A DNA stretch of 64,000 nucleotides from Nocardioides immobilis (lineage in GTDB: Bacteria > Actinomycetota > Actinomycetes > Propionibacteriales > Nocardioidaceae), in NCBI RefSeq assembly GCF_003515065.1, contig NZ_QXGH01000011.1:292650-356649 (forward strand), given 5' to 3'. How positions within the stretch are numbered: position 1 is the stretch's first letter; every line of letters starts with the position of its first letter. Below, in pieces: positions 37,250-46,917 of the stretch. Position numbers and translations under genes: made by a program. The notes under the pieces were generated by a model. That model made no database searches. It was not told where the DNA came from and saw nothing but the letters and a program-made list of their open reading frames with translations.

Positions 37250-37492
37250 CGAAGTGTCACGGTTGGTCCGCCGAAGTGTCACGGTTGGTCCGCCGAAGTT
37301 TCACGGTTGGTACCTCGAGACCTCAGCCTTGATCGCGCGAGGTGTCACGGTTGGCGCGCCGAGACGCACCACTCAATCCAGACACAGCCGAAATCGACAT
37401 CTCGCGCGCCCAACCCCGCGACTTCGCGGGACCAAAGCTGAAACCTCGAGCGACCAACCCTGACACCTCGCGCGACCAGGAGTGACACTTCG
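37250..37492. repeat. Palindromic 22-bp-unit repeat element, copy 1
   Basis: Six 22-bp units run left to right (starts at 37250, 37272, 37294, 37316, 37338, 37360), each opening with CGA and carrying forms of GAAGTGTCA and GGTTGGTC. After one central base (37382), five inverted units follow (37383-37492), each ending in TTCG or CTCG. Units 1 and 2 are identical; inner units are more diverged, but the 22-bp register is kept throughout. Left unit 4 and right unit 3 share their own variations, as expected of stem pairing. The array fills the whole gap between the HTH gene and htrA, ending 5 bp past the htrA stop codon. Confidence 0.85.
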
Positions 37493-37497
37493 CGGGG

Positions 37498-38940
37498 TTA
37501 GCCGACCTCGCCGTCGAGAACGACCGAGATCGTCTGCTGGTCCTCGCCGCGCTCGACGGTGAACTCGATCGTCTCGCCGGGCTGGTGGGTGCGGATCGCA
37601 ACGATGAGCCCGATCCCGTCGGTGACCCGGGTCCCGTTGACGTGCGTGATCAGGTCGCCGTCCTTGAGGCCGGCCTCCTCGGCCGGCGAGTTCTCGAGCA
37701 CCTCGTCGACGGTGGCGCCGTCGAACTGGGCGGGTCCGCCGGTCTGCACGCGGGCGCCGATCACGGGGTACTGCGCCTCACCGGTCTCGAGGATCTGGTC
37801 GGCGGTGGTGACCACCTGCTCGACCGGGATCGCGAAGCCCACCCCGATGTTGCCGGCCTCCTCGTCGAAGGAGCCACCGCCGTTGGTCGCGATCGCGGAG
37901 TTCACGCCGACGACCTGACCCTGGAGGTTGACCAGCGGCCCGCCGGAGTTGCCGGGGTTGATCGCCGCGTCGGTCTGGATCGCGTTGATGAACGACGAGT
38001 CGTCCGCCGTGCTGCCGGTGGTCACCGGTCGGTTCAGGGCACTCACGATGCCCGACGTGACGGTCGAGCTGAGCCCGAGTGGTGCGCCGATCGCCACGAC
38101 CGGCTCACCGACGCGCAGCGGGCCGGACCGTCCGAGCGAGGCCGGCGCGAGGTCCTCGCCGCCGGCTACGTGCAGCACGGCGAGGTCGTAGACCGGGCTG
38201 CGCCCGACGACGGTCGCGTGCTGGCGGTTGCCGTCCTGGTCAACGATCTCGATCGGTCCGTCGTTCTCGGCGGCATCGGCGACGACGTGGTTGTTGGTGA
38301 CGATGTGACCCTGGTCGTCGAGCACGAAGCCCGACCCCGTCGCACCGGCCTCGACGCCCTCGAACTCGGCGATGATCTGCACCGTGCTGGGGAGCACCTC
38401 CTGCGCGACCCGGGCGACGCTGCCGGGCTTCTCCAGCGGCGGCTGGGTGTTGAGGTCGGAGTAGTCGACGCCGCTGCCCGGCGACGAGGCGCGGGGTCCG
38501 GTGTCGGGGTCGTCGTTCCACTCGGAGTAGCCGATGCCGCCGAGCACGCCGCCGACAGTGCCGACGACGAGCGCGAGCGCCGCCACGAGCGGCCACACCC
38601 AGCCGGACGGCCGGGCTCGCGCCGGGCTCTTCGCAGCCGGAGGGATCACCTGGGTGATCGGCGGCGGGGGCGGGTAGGTCTCGGCGGAGTGCGTTCCCAG
38701 CGGCGCGGACGGCGGCGCCGCCGGAGCGGGCTCCGCGGGGACGTGCTCAGCGGCGCTGGGCTCACCCGCGCTGTGGCGAGGACCGACGGGCGCGCCGCCA
38801 GGGGGCGCCCAGCGCTCCTCGGCGGCGGCATGCGCGCCGATCGGCTGGGTCGGCTCGGGCTCGGTCGACCCGGGCTCCGGCGTCGCGTCGGGGTCGAGGT
38901 CGGGTCCGTCGTTCACGGACCCATCATCGCCGATGGTCAT
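37498..38940 (-). CDS. htrA: HtrA/DegP-type serine protease with PDZ domain
   Basis: A 480-residue protein with a Pro/Glu-rich cytoplasmic N-terminus (~1-105), one transmembrane helix (~108-132), a trypsin-like protease domain and a C-terminal PDZ domain. The triad is His in IVTNNHVVADA, Asp in YDLAVLHVAG and Ser in NPGNSGGPLV. The PDZ domain starts near PVIGARVQTGG. It degrades or refolds damaged envelope proteins. Its ATG lies 16 bp after the rseA stop, giving the order sigE-rseA-htrA as in M. tuberculosis, where SigE controls this response. No tatB follows; a repeat array does. Confidence 0.95.
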   Translation of the reverse strand: MTIGDDGSVNDGPDLDPDATPEPGSTEPEPTQPIGAHAAAEERWAPPGGAPVGPRHSAGEPSAAEHVPAEPAPAAPPSAPLGTHSAETYPPPPPITQVIPPAAKSPARARPSGWVWPLVAALALVVGTVGGVLGGIGYSEWNDDPDTGPRASSPGSGVDYSDLNTQPPLEKPGSVARVAQEVLPSTVQIIAEFEGVEAGATGSGFVLDDQGHIVTNNHVVADAAENDGPIEIVDQDGNRQHATVVGRSPVYDLAVLHVAGGEDLAPASLGRSGPLRVGEPVVAIGAPLGLSSTVTSGIVSALNRPVTTGSTADDSSFINAIQTDAAINPGNSGGPLVNLQGQVVGVNSAIATNGGGSFDEEAGNIGVGFAIPVEQVVTTADQILETGEAQYPVIGARVQTGGPAQFDGATVDEVLENSPAEEAGLKDGDLITHVNGTRVTDGIGLIVAIRTHQPGETIEFTVERGEDQQTISVVLDGEVG

Positions 38941-38956
38941 AGCCGCCGGGACCGGA

Positions 38957-39496
38957 CTACCGGGGAAGCAGCTGCATGACCCACGTCGGCACGGCCGAAG
39001 CGGGCTGCCACGGGAGGCCGCCGAGCTGATCGGCGGCGCCGGCCGGCACGCCGACGTGGGCGGGTACGACGCCGGTGGGGTCGGTCGCGCTGGCGTCGCT
39101 GGCCGTCGGCGTCTCGACCCGCGAGGCCGGGGGACGACGGTCGTTGGAGGGTGTCGAGCCGGGGGTCAGCCCGAGCGCGAGCACGCCCACCATCGCCGCT
39201 CCGAGCGCCCCGCCGCCGAGCACGGCGCCGCCGACACCGCGGCGGACACCGCCGCGGCCGCGGGCCTCGACGAGGAACCGCTCGCCGGGCGTCAGGTTGA
39301 GCAGCGACCCCTTGAGGTCGGACGAGGCGGCGCCGCCGGAGAGACCGGCCAGCCGGGTCTTGACCCAACCCTCGCGCTCGACGAGGTCACGACAGGAGTG
39401 GCAGGAGTAGACGTGGGACCACGCCTCCTCGGCCTCCGCCTGCGACAGCTGGCCGTCGAGGAGGGCGCTCACGCGGGCGCCGAGGTGGCCGATCAT
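38957..39496 (-). CDS. rseA: Anti-sigma factor with ZAS motif
   Basis: The 179-residue protein has an N-terminal zinc-binding anti-sigma domain with the motif [11 protein letters not shown] (HxxxCxxC). A transmembrane-like Gly/Ala-rich segment follows (about 85-112), then a Pro/Ser/Thr-rich outer part. Its ATG overlaps the sigE stop by 4 bp (ATGA), so sigma and anti-sigma are made in step. RseA of mycobacteria binds and holds SigE; release occurs on envelope or thiol stress. Confidence 0.92.
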   Translation of the reverse strand: MIGHLGARVSALLDGQLSQAEAEEAWSHVYSCHSCRDLVEREGWVKTRLAGLSGGAASSDLKGSLLNLTPGERFLVEARGRGGVRRGVGGAVLGGGALGAAMVGVLALGLTPGSTPSNDRRPPASRVETPTASDASATDPTGVVPAHVGVPAGAADQLGGLPWQPASAVPTWVMQLLPR

Positions 39497-40104
39497 GAGC
39501 GGCCCCGACCGGTGACGACGGGCGCCGGACCGGCGTAGCGGGTGCGGTCGCCCTGAGGTGCGCGGTGGGCCAGCGCGGCGCGGAGCATGGCTCGGCCACG
39601 GTGGATGCGGGACCGGACGGTGCCGAGCTTGGCGCCCAGGATCTCGCTGATCTCCTCGTAGGTGAGGCCCTCGATGTCGCAGAGCACGACGGCAGCGCGG
39701 AAGTCGGGCGGCAGCGCGCCGAGCGCGGCTTCGACGTCGTCGTCGAACGTGCGGTCGTCGTACGCCGAGGCGGGGCCGGCGACGGCGATCCGGGCCGCGC
39801 GCTCGTCGGAGAGCGCGTCGAAGCGGATCCGCTGACGGCGGCGGGCCTGGTCGAGGAAGAGGTTGGTGGTGATCCGGTGCAGCCAGCCCTCGAACGTGCC
39901 GGGCTGGTAGGTGTGCAGCGAGCGGAACACCCGCACGAAGACCTCCTGGGTGAGGTCCTCGGCGTCGTGGCGGTTGCCGGTCAGTCGCATCGCGAGCCGG
40001 AAGACGCGGTCGGAGTGCTGCTCGACGATCGACTCCCAGTCGAGGGGGAGCTCGGCAGGGGCGCGGCCGACTGTCGGCTCACCGGCCGATCGTTCGACGC
40101 TCAT
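39493..40104 (-). CDS. sigE: ECF RNA polymerase sigma factor, SigE type
   Basis: A 203-residue ECF sigma factor with region 2 ([29 protein letters not shown] and following RWL-like GWLHRITTN) and region 4 ([24 protein letters not shown] and [11 protein letters not shown]). I chose the ATG at 40104; longer in-frame forms reach 40221. The next gene is its anti-sigma factor and then htrA. The O-methyltransferase gene diverges upstream, the same order as Rv1220c-sigE in M. tuberculosis. An ECF-type promoter sequence upstream suggests self-activation. Confidence 0.95.
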   Translation of the reverse strand: MSVERSAGEPTVGRAPAELPLDWESIVEQHSDRVFRLAMRLTGNRHDAEDLTQEVFVRVFRSLHTYQPGTFEGWLHRITTNLFLDQARRRQRIRFDALSDERAARIAVAGPASAYDDRTFDDDVEAALGALPPDFRAAVVLCDIEGLTYEEISEILGAKLGTVRSRIHRGRAMLRAALAHRAPQGDRTRYAGPAPVVTGRGRS

Positions 40105-40223
40105 CGTTCCTGCCCTTCTCCGCACCTGCGTGCGCCTCCCTCTGGTCCGATGACGGTATGCCCGCGGCCTGAGGAAACCCTGTGAAAGCGTCCACGAGTC
40201 CCTGAGACCGCATCTCTCCACCC

Positions 40224-40249
40224 AACGAACGACCGGACCCCGATGTTCC
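40224..40249 (-). promoter_or_regulatory. ECF-type promoter upstream of sigE
   Basis: On the minus strand GGAAC (40249-40245) is followed after 17 bp by CGTT (40227-40224), matching the GGAAC-N16/18-CGTT pattern of SigE-type ECF promoters. It lies about 120 bp before the sigE ATG, so autoregulation is likely but not proved. Confidence 0.5.
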
Positions 40250-40324
40250 GACCGCCGTGGTCCGACGCGGCGTTCCGCGCCGAGGCTCCACGGAACCAGG
40301 CATCCGGACCGTTACGGTTGCACC

Positions 40325-40993
40325 GTGGCCGCCTCTCCGCTCTCTCCGATCAGCCCGACCAGCTGGACCTTCGCCGAGACCTACATCGCCGAGGACGACG
40401 TGCTCGACGCCGCGCGGGCGCGCGCCGAGGAGGTCGGCGCGGTCGCAGTGGGCTCCGGCGCCGGAGCCGCGCTGCGGTTCCTCGCCGCCGTGCTCGAGGC
40501 GCGTGCCGTCGTCGAGATCGGCACGGGTGCCGGGGTCTCCGGGCTGTGGCTGCTGCGGGGCATGCGTCCCGACGGCGTGCTGACCACCGTCGACGTCGAG
40601 GCCGAGCACCAGCGGCTGGCCCGCGAGACGTTCAAGGACGAGGGCATCGCCCCGCAGCGGGTGCGGACCATCGCCGGCCGCGCTCTCGACGTACTCCCCC
40701 GGCTCACGGACGGCCACTACGACATCGTGTTCGCCGACGGCGACAAGCGGGAGTACGGCGCCTACCTCGCCGAGGCCCTGCGCCTGCTGCGGCCCGGCGG
40801 CGTGGTGGCGTTCGACAACGCCCTGTGGCACGACCGCGTGGCCGACCCGGCCCAGCGCGACGACGAGACGGTCGCCATCCGCTCCCTCGTCCAGGAGGTC
40901 GCCGCGACCGACGGCCTGGTGCCGGTGCTGCTGCCGGTCGGCGACGGCCTGCTGATGGCGAAGAAGGTGTGGATCCCCGAAGGCGACGAGTGA
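40325..40993 (+). CDS. O-methyltransferase, SAM-dependent (family 3)
   Basis: A 222-residue class I methyltransferase of the catechol/caffeoyl-CoA-like O-methyltransferase family. The SAM-binding motifs are visible: VVEIGTGAGVSGLWLL, TTVDVEAEHQRLAR, and DIVFADGDKREY with metal-ligand Asp, then VVAFDNALWH. The start is a GTG at 40325. The gene is divergent from sigE, as its homologue is in mycobacteria. The natural substrate is not known. It ends 5 bp from the convergent aldo/keto reductase stop. Confidence 0.92.
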   Translation: MAASPLSPISPTSWTFAETYIAEDDVLDAARARAEEVGAVAVGSGAGAALRFLAAVLEARAVVEIGTGAGVSGLWLLRGMRPDGVLTTVDVEAEHQRLARETFKDEGIAPQRVRTIAGRALDVLPRLTDGHYDIVFADGDKREYGAYLAEALRLLRPGGVVAFDNALWHDRVADPAQRDDETVAIRSLVQEVAATDGLVPVLLPVGDGLLMAKKVWIPEGDE

Positions 40994-40998
40994 CCGGA

Positions 40999-42006
<1,008 letters not shown>

Positions 42007-42022
42007 GACGACCACTCAACGG

Positions 42023-42044
42023 CTTCGAGCGCGCTCGAAGTCAA
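42023..42044 (-). promoter_or_regulatory. MerR-type operator/promoter of the aldo/keto reductase
   Basis: A perfect 18-bp palindrome CTTCGAGCGCGCTCGAAG (42023-42040) overlaps a -35-like TTGACT on the minus strand (42044-42039) just before the reductase gene. MerR regulators act on such dyads placed between -35 and -10. The TGA stop of the regulator gene falls inside the -35 element. Confidence 0.7.
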
Positions 42045-42421
42045 GCACTGGTTCGGGCTTGCTCGACCTTCCCCTCGTAGATCCCGATCTTGTGGTCGAT
42101 GGCCCGCAGGTGCGCGGTCACCTCGGCCAGCTGCGCCTCGACCCGCTCACGGTGCGCCACCAGGAGGGCGAGGCGCTCGGCCTCGTTGCCGTCGCCGGTG
42201 CGCACGAGGTCGGCGTACTTCCTCACCTCACGGATCGGCATGCCCGTTGCGCGCAGCCGCGTGATCAGCTCGATCCAGGTCAGGTCGCGCTCGGTGTAGC
42301 GGCGATGGCCGGACGCGGACCGGTCGACACCGGCCAGCATCAGCCCGTCGCGCTCGTAGTACCGCAGCGTGTGGGCGGTGAGCCCGGAGCGCGAGGCCGC
42401 CTCGGCGATCGAGTAGCTCAT
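42041..42421 (-). CDS. MerR family transcriptional regulator
   Basis: A 126-residue MerR protein: the N-terminal HTH (YSIAEAASRSGLTAHTLRYYERDGLM), wing (SGHRRYTERDLTWIELI), and a coiled-coil dimer helix to the end. It has no Cys, so it is not a thiol or metal sensor of the classical kind. The ATG at 42421 matches the family start. A near-identical operator lies in front of this gene and of the downstream aldo/keto reductase, so it should regulate both. Confidence 0.94.
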   Translation of the reverse strand: MSYSIAEAASRSGLTAHTLRYYERDGLMLAGVDRSASGHRRYTERDLTWIELITRLRATGMPIREVRKYADLVRTGDGNEAERLALLVAHRERVEAQLAEVTAHLRAIDHKIGIYEGKVEQARTSA

Positions 42422-42435
42422 CCGACCAGTGTCGG

Positions 42436-42458
42436 ACTTGGAGTGCACTCGAAGTCAA
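42436..42458 (-). promoter_or_regulatory. MerR-type operator/promoter of the regulator gene
   Basis: ACTTGGAGTGCACTCGAAGT (42436-42455) is a 20-bp dyad with one mismatched pair. A TTGACT -35-like box (42458-42453, minus strand) leads it, with GACACT 19 bp downstream as a possible -10. Half-site and spacing match the copy before the reductase gene. Confidence 0.7.
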
Positions 42459-42473
42459 GCCTCGAGGGCCGGC

Positions 42474-42812
42474 TCAGGCGCGCGGCGCTGCCGTGAAGCC
42501 GGACGCACCCTCGGCGATCGCGACGATGTCGCAGGGCTCGATCAGGATCGGTGCGCTGCCGATGATCTGGGAACCGGGCGACTCGGCGGCGCTCGCCGTA
42601 AAGGTTTCCTGGAACGCTTCCCGGGCGGCGTCGTCGGCGAAGACGTAGCAGCCCTCGAACCACGCGCCCGGCACCATCCGCCAGGTCTTGTAGGCGAGGC
42701 CCGCCATGCCGGTGAAGCGGGCGTGGGAGGTGTCGGCGACGTACGTCGCCAGCTGCTCCTCGACCCCCTCGGGCGCGTCGCCGAGCGACCAGCGGACGGT
42801 GAGACCCTTCAC
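42474..42812 (-). CDS. YdhR/ABM-like putative monooxygenase
   Basis: A 112-residue single-domain protein with ferredoxin-like features of the YdhR/antibiotic-biosynthesis-monooxygenase fold: LTVRWSLGDAPEGVEEQL, MAGLAYKTWRMVPGAWFEGCYVFAD and EAFQETF. Start GTG at 42812, preceded by GAGGAG, overlaps the pepA stop (GTGA). Enzyme activity is unproven; the family includes small dimeric oxygenases without cofactor. Confidence 0.78.
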   Translation of the reverse strand: MKGLTVRWSLGDAPEGVEEQLATYVADTSHARFTGMAGLAYKTWRMVPGAWFEGCYVFADDAAREAFQETFTASAAESPGSQIIGSAPILIEPCDIVAIAEGASGFTAAPRA

Positions 42813-44413
42813 TTCTTCTTCTCCTCGGTGTCGATCCCGGCAAGCGGCTCGGCCCGCCCGAGCCAGGTGAGCAGCAGGCGGGCGCCGAAGCCGGACGGCC
42901 CGACGGTCCACTCGTGCAGCTCCTTCTCGACGTCGCCGACGGACGCGATGTCGAGGTGGGCCCACGGCAGGCCGCCGGTGAAGTGCTGGAGGAACAGGGC
43001 CGCGGTGATCGCCTGGGGCGCTCCGGAGGAGTTGTCGGCATCGGCGATCTTCGAGGCGATCCGGTCCTCGTAGCCGGCGTACAGCGGGAACCGCCACACG
43101 GGCTCCCCCGCGTGCTCCCCCGCCTCGCGGAGCGCGGCTGCCAGCCCGTCATCGGTGGCGAAGAAGCCGCCGACCTGCTGGCCGAGCGCGACCTTCATCG
43201 CGCCGGTGAGGGTGGCGATGTCGACGAGAACGGTCGGGGCGAGCTCGGCGGCGGCGTACGCGAGGGCGTCGGCGAGGACCAGCCGCCCCTCGGCGTCGGT
43301 GTTGTTGACCTCGGTCGTGCGGCCGCCCCAGTGCCGGATCACGTCGCCGGGACGGATCGCAGTGCCGGAGATCGCGTTCTCGGCGGCCGGCACCAGTCCG
43401 GTCACGCGCACCGCACAGCCGACGTCGGCGAGCGCCGCCATCGTGGCGAGTACGACGGCGCCGCCGGTCATGTCACGCTTCATCGAGACCATGCTCGGTC
43501 CGGGCTTGATCGAGAGCCCGCCGGTGTCGAACGTGATGCCCTTGCCGACGAGCACGACGTGCGGGAGCTTCTTCGCCGCCCGGGCGGACACCCCGGCCGG
43601 CGTGTAGTCCAGCCGGATCAGGCGCGGCGGCGTCGCTGACGCCTGCCCGACGCCGATGATCCCGCCGAAGCCCTCCCTGGCGAGATCGGCCTCGTCCCAG
43701 ATCCGGACCTCGAGCCCGGCCGCCTCGGCGATCTGCTCGGCCTGCGCCGCCAGCCAGGCGGGATTCTTGAGGTTGCTCGGGACCGTCGCCAGCATCCGGG
43801 AGCGCCAGCCGGCGCCGCCGATCGCGATGGCGCGCTCGAGGGCCGGCTGGTCCGCATCGAGCAGGTCCGGCGGCGTCGCGATCACGACCTGCCGCACCGG
43901 CTGCCGCTCGGGGCCGGTCGACCGCCAGTGGAACTCGAAGGCACCCAGCATGGTGCCGGTGACGAACGCCTCGAGGGCGTCGCCACTGGCCGCGGCGTCA
44001 TCGTCGGGCGCCACCGCCGGGATCGAGGTCGCCACCGCAGCGCGGTCGCGCGCCGCGCGGGCCAGTGCGGCGCCGGCGCGACGGAGATCGACGGGCCGCG
44101 CGGCGCCCACGCCGACGAGCAGCACCAGCCGCAGGTCGGGGTTGGCCGCGGTGCCGACCGGGACCGGCACCTCGACGACCTCGCCGACGGCGCCGGTCAT
44201 CCGGCGCAGCTCGGCGACGGCGAGCAGGTCGACATCGATCGCGTCGATCACGTCCGCGGCGCCGGGGCCCAGCAGGACGGCCGTCTCGTCGTCCGCCGGG
44301 CCGGGCAGTACCGGCAGCGCCACCGTGTCGACGCCGACGATGGCGGCCGGGAGGAGCTCGCTCAGGGCGAACTCGGGGGGTGAAACCTGGCTAGGAAGAA
44401 CGGGGTCCGTCAC
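42809..44413 (-). CDS. pepA: Leucyl aminopeptidase, M17 family
   Basis: A 534-residue M17 aminopeptidase that removes N-terminal residues from peptides in the cytoplasm. The C-terminal catalytic domain shows VLVGKGITFDTGGLSIKPG, MKRDMTGGA and the signature NTDAEGRLVLADALAY, which together hold the two metal ions and the catalytic Lys and Arg. The N-terminal macro-like domain is more variable. The GTG start at 44413 overlaps the stop of the DUF3117 gene, and its own stop overlaps the next gene, so it is inside a tightly coupled run. Confidence 0.95.
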   Translation of the reverse strand: MTDPVLPSQVSPPEFALSELLPAAIVGVDTVALPVLPGPADDETAVLLGPGAADVIDAIDVDLLAVAELRRMTGAVGEVVEVPVPVGTAANPDLRLVLLVGVGAARPVDLRRAGAALARAARDRAAVATSIPAVAPDDDAAASGDALEAFVTGTMLGAFEFHWRSTGPERQPVRQVVIATPPDLLDADQPALERAIAIGGAGWRSRMLATVPSNLKNPAWLAAQAEQIAEAAGLEVRIWDEADLAREGFGGIIGVGQASATPPRLIRLDYTPAGVSARAAKKLPHVVLVGKGITFDTGGLSIKPGPSMVSMKRDMTGGAVVLATMAALADVGCAVRVTGLVPAAENAISGTAIRPGDVIRHWGGRTTEVNNTDAEGRLVLADALAYAAAELAPTVLVDIATLTGAMKVALGQQVGGFFATDDGLAAALREAGEHAGEPVWRFPLYAGYEDRIASKIADADNSSGAPQAITAALFLQHFTGGLPWAHLDIASVGDVEKELHEWTVGPSGFGARLLLTWLGRAEPLAGIDTEEKKK

Positions 44414-44577
44414 CCGACGACGTTCTTGAGAGCGTCACCGAGTGCACCTGCCTCCTCGGCATTCAGCTCGACGACCAAGCGGCCACCGCCTTCGAGGGGG
44501 ACACGCATGACAATGCCCCGACCCTCCTTGGTGACCTCCAGCGGACCGTCACCGGTCCGAGGCTTCATCGCCGCCAT
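44410..44577 (-). CDS. DUF3117 small conserved actinobacterial protein
   Basis: A 55-residue protein (MAAMKPRTGDGPLEVTKEGR through the end LKNVVG) that matches the DUF3117 family, found almost only in actinobacteria (Rv1211 in M. tuberculosis). It is a short beta-hairpin-rich protein of unknown function. GAGGGG precedes the ATG at 44577. Its TGA overlaps the pepA GTG start. Confidence 0.9.
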   Translation of the reverse strand: MAAMKPRTGDGPLEVTKEGRGIVMRVPLEGGGRLVVELNAEEAGALGDALKNVVG

Positions 44578-44679
44578 GCGGCACCCCTCTTCCCATCATC
44601 ACTGGCAGATCGGCTCTGCTCGGTTCAGCCGCACCATTATCGCCCATGCCCCCTGACCCGCGCACCAGCGGCACACATC

Positions 44680-45045
44680 TCACGCCGTCGGGGGCCTCGG
44701 CGGCAGCACCGGGAAGGGCGGGTCGGTGCCTGGCGCATCGGTCTGATCGGGCGCCCGGTGGTGGCGTTCCTGCTCGGCCTGCTCCGCGGCGCGGAGCTCC
44801 TGCTCGTAGGCGAGCCGCGCGAGCAGGGCGTCGACCTCGGACATCCGGTAGCCGCGCAGTGCCAGCGAGAAGCGCACCCGCCGCAGGTCGTCGGGCGCGA
44901 TCGGCCGGTCCTGGGGCACCCGGGCGTCGGGACGGTCGTCGTACGCCGGCTGCATCGGCTCGCCGTGTCCGGCGGCGAGCAGCGCGATGCCGGCCATCGC
45001 CAGCACGATGAGTACGGCGAAGACCCACATCATCACTTGCGGCAT
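44680..45045 (-). CDS. Membrane protein with DivIVA-like motif
   Basis: A 121-residue protein with one N-terminal transmembrane helix (about 5-25) and a cytoplasmic part containing RRVRFSLALRGYRMSEVDALLARL, the short motif of DivIVA/Wag31-type domains. A coiled-coil-prone stretch and a Pro-rich tail follow. Rv1209 of M. tuberculosis holds the same relative position between LOG and DUF3117 genes. A role in cell-pole or wall growth is inferred from the motif. Confidence 0.85.
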   Translation of the reverse strand: MPQVMMWVFAVLIVLAMAGIALLAAGHGEPMQPAYDDRPDARVPQDRPIAPDDLRRVRFSLALRGYRMSEVDALLARLAYEQELRAAEQAEQERHHRAPDQTDAPGTDPPFPVLPPRPPTA

Positions 45046-45067
45046 CGATCGGTCCTCGGCACGTCTC

Positions 45068-45796
45068 TCAGGCGTGTCGGTCGCGAGCGGCGACCATCAA
45101 CGCCACCGCCTCGTCGACGTCGTCGGTCAGGGTCAGCATGTCGAGGTCGGTCTGCTTGATCCGCCCGTCGTCGAGCATCGAGCCCTTCATCCAGTCGATG
45201 AGGCCGCTCCAGTGCTCCACGCCCATCAGGACGATCGGGAAGGTCGTGATCTTGAGGGTCTGGGACAGGGTCATCGCCTCGAACATCTCGTCGAGCGTGC
45301 CGAGACCGCCCGGGAGGACGACGAAGCCCTGGGTGTACTTCACGAACATCATCTTGCGGACGAAGAAGTAGCGGAAGTTGAGGCCGAAGGTCACGTAGTC
45401 GTTGAGCTTGGCCTCCCACGGCAGCTCGATGCCGAGGCCGATGCTCTCGCCGCCCGCTTCGGCCGCTCCCTTGTTGGCAGCCTCCATCGCGCCGGGGCCA
45501 CCACCGGTGATGACCGTGAAGCCGGCGTCCACGAGGGCGCCACCGATCTTGACACCCAGCTGGTAGGCGGGATGGTCCGCCGGGATCCGGGCGGACCCGA
45601 AGACGGCGATCGCCGGCCCCACCTCGGCCAGGTCGTTGAAGCCCTCGACGAACTCGGCCTGGATCTTCAGCACCCGCCACGGATCGGTGTGCACCCAGTC
45701 GCTGTCGTCACGGCTGTCGAGCAGCCGCTGGTCGGTGGTCGAGCCCTCCGGCCGTCCCTTGCTCGGGCGGGGGCCGGGGCCGGAACGTCGGGTCAT
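45068..45796 (-). CDS. LOG family protein (TIGR00730)
   Basis: A 242-residue Rossmann-like protein with [14 protein letters not shown] and the signature [13 protein letters not shown] (PGGxGTxxE), characteristic of LOG/lysine-decarboxylase-like proteins that cleave nucleoside monophosphates (phosphoribohydrolase activity). The ATG at 45796 overlaps the dapE stop (ATGA). In M. tuberculosis the equivalent gene (Rv1205) also lies near dapE and yields cytokinin-type bases. Substrate here is inferred. Confidence 0.93.
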   Translation of the reverse strand: MTRRSGPGPRPSKGRPEGSTTDQRLLDSRDDSDWVHTDPWRVLKIQAEFVEGFNDLAEVGPAIAVFGSARIPADHPAYQLGVKIGGALVDAGFTVITGGGPGAMEAANKGAAEAGGESIGLGIELPWEAKLNDYVTFGLNFRYFFVRKMMFVKYTQGFVVLPGGLGTLDEMFEAMTLSQTLKITTFPIVLMGVEHWSGLIDWMKGSMLDDGRIKQTDLDMLTLTDDVDEAVALMVAARDRHA

Positions 45797-46884
45797 ACCT
45801 GGACCTCCTCGGCCTGGAGCCACGCGCGCAGCTCGCGCTCGCAGCGCTCGATCTGTGCCACCGGCACGTGCTCCTCCTGCTTGTGGGCCAGCATGGGATC
45901 TCCGGGCCCGAAGTTGACGGCCGGCACGCCGAGCGCGGTGAACCGGGCGACGTCGGTCCATCCGAACTTGGGGTTCACCTCGCCGCCGACCGCGTCGATG
46001 AATGCCTTGGCGGCAGGCCGGTCGAGACCCGGAAGGGCGCCCGGCGCGGTGTCGGTGAGCGTGATGTCGTACGGCGCGAAGAAGTCGGTCACGAACGCCA
46101 GCGCCTCCTCCTCCGAGCGGTCCGGGGCGAAGCGGTAGTTGACGGTGACCACGCACTCGTCGGGGATCACGTTGCCGGCGACGCCGCCGCTGATGCCGAC
46201 GGCACTGAGCCCCTCGTGGTACTCGAGGCCGTCGATGACGGGCCGGCGTGCGTCGTACTCCTGCAGACGATGGAGTACGTCGGCCGCCGCGTGGATCGCG
46301 TTGACCCCGCGCCAGCTGCGGGCGGAGTGCGCCCGCTCGCCGCGGGTGCGCACGTCGACGCGCAGCGTGCCCTGGCAGCCGGCCTCGACCACGGCGTTCG
46401 ACGGCTCCATCAGCACGGCGAAGTCGGCGGTCAGCAGGTGGGGGTCGGACTCACTGAGCAGCCGCAGCCCGTTGAACCTCGCCTCGATCTCCTCGGCCTC
46501 GTAGAGCACGAAGGTGATGTCGTGGACCGGCGCTGTCACCGTGGCGGCGAGCCGCAGGATGACCGCGTCGCCGCCCTTCATGTCGCAGGTGCCGAGCCCG
46601 TGCAGGATGCCGGCCGCCTCGTCGAGCCGGCTCGGGAGGTTGGCGTTGACCGGCACCGTGTCGAGGTGCCCAGCGAGGACGACCCGGCTCGGCCGCCCCA
46701 GGTCGGTCCGCGCGACGATCGTGTGGCCGCGCCGGACGACCGTGAGGTGAGGCAGCGCCCGGAGCGCCGCCTCGACGGCGTCCGCGATCGCCTGCTCGTT
46801 GCGCGACACCGACTCGATGTCGACGAGCTGGCGGGTCAGCGTCACCGCATCGGCAGTGAGGTCCAGCCCCGGCGGCACAGTCAT
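45793..46884 (-). CDS. dapE: Succinyl-diaminopimelate desuccinylase
   Basis: A 363-residue M20 metallopeptidase-type enzyme that removes succinate from N-succinyl-LL-diaminopimelate in lysine and peptidoglycan precursor synthesis. Metal-site residues are visible: His in LAGHLDTVP, Asp in [10 protein letters not shown], Glu-Glu in YEAEEIEA, Glu in VLMEPSNA and the late His in AHKQEEHVP. The ATG at 46884 is used; an in-frame TTG at 46896 exists. It heads the run dapE-LOG-DivIVA-DUF3117-pepA-YdhR and follows ileS with a repeat element between. Confidence 0.94.
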   Translation of the reverse strand: MTVPPGLDLTADAVTLTRQLVDIESVSRNEQAIADAVEAALRALPHLTVVRRGHTIVARTDLGRPSRVVLAGHLDTVPVNANLPSRLDEAAGILHGLGTCDMKGGDAVILRLAATVTAPVHDITFVLYEAEEIEARFNGLRLLSESDPHLLTADFAVLMEPSNAVVEAGCQGTLRVDVRTRGERAHSARSWRGVNAIHAAADVLHRLQEYDARRPVIDGLEYHEGLSAVGISGGVAGNVIPDECVVTVNYRFAPDRSEEEALAFVTDFFAPYDITLTDTAPGALPGLDRPAAKAFIDAVGGEVNPKFGWTDVARFTALGVPAVNFGPGDPMLAHKQEEHVPVAQIERCERELRAWLQAEEVQV

Positions 46885-46917
46885 GCACTCATCCAACCAG
46901 CCGCGCCCAGCCCCCGC

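Noticed and set aside
37250..37492. CRISPR array
   Set aside because: The 22-bp units are contiguous with no unique spacers, change orientation in the middle, and no cas genes are present.
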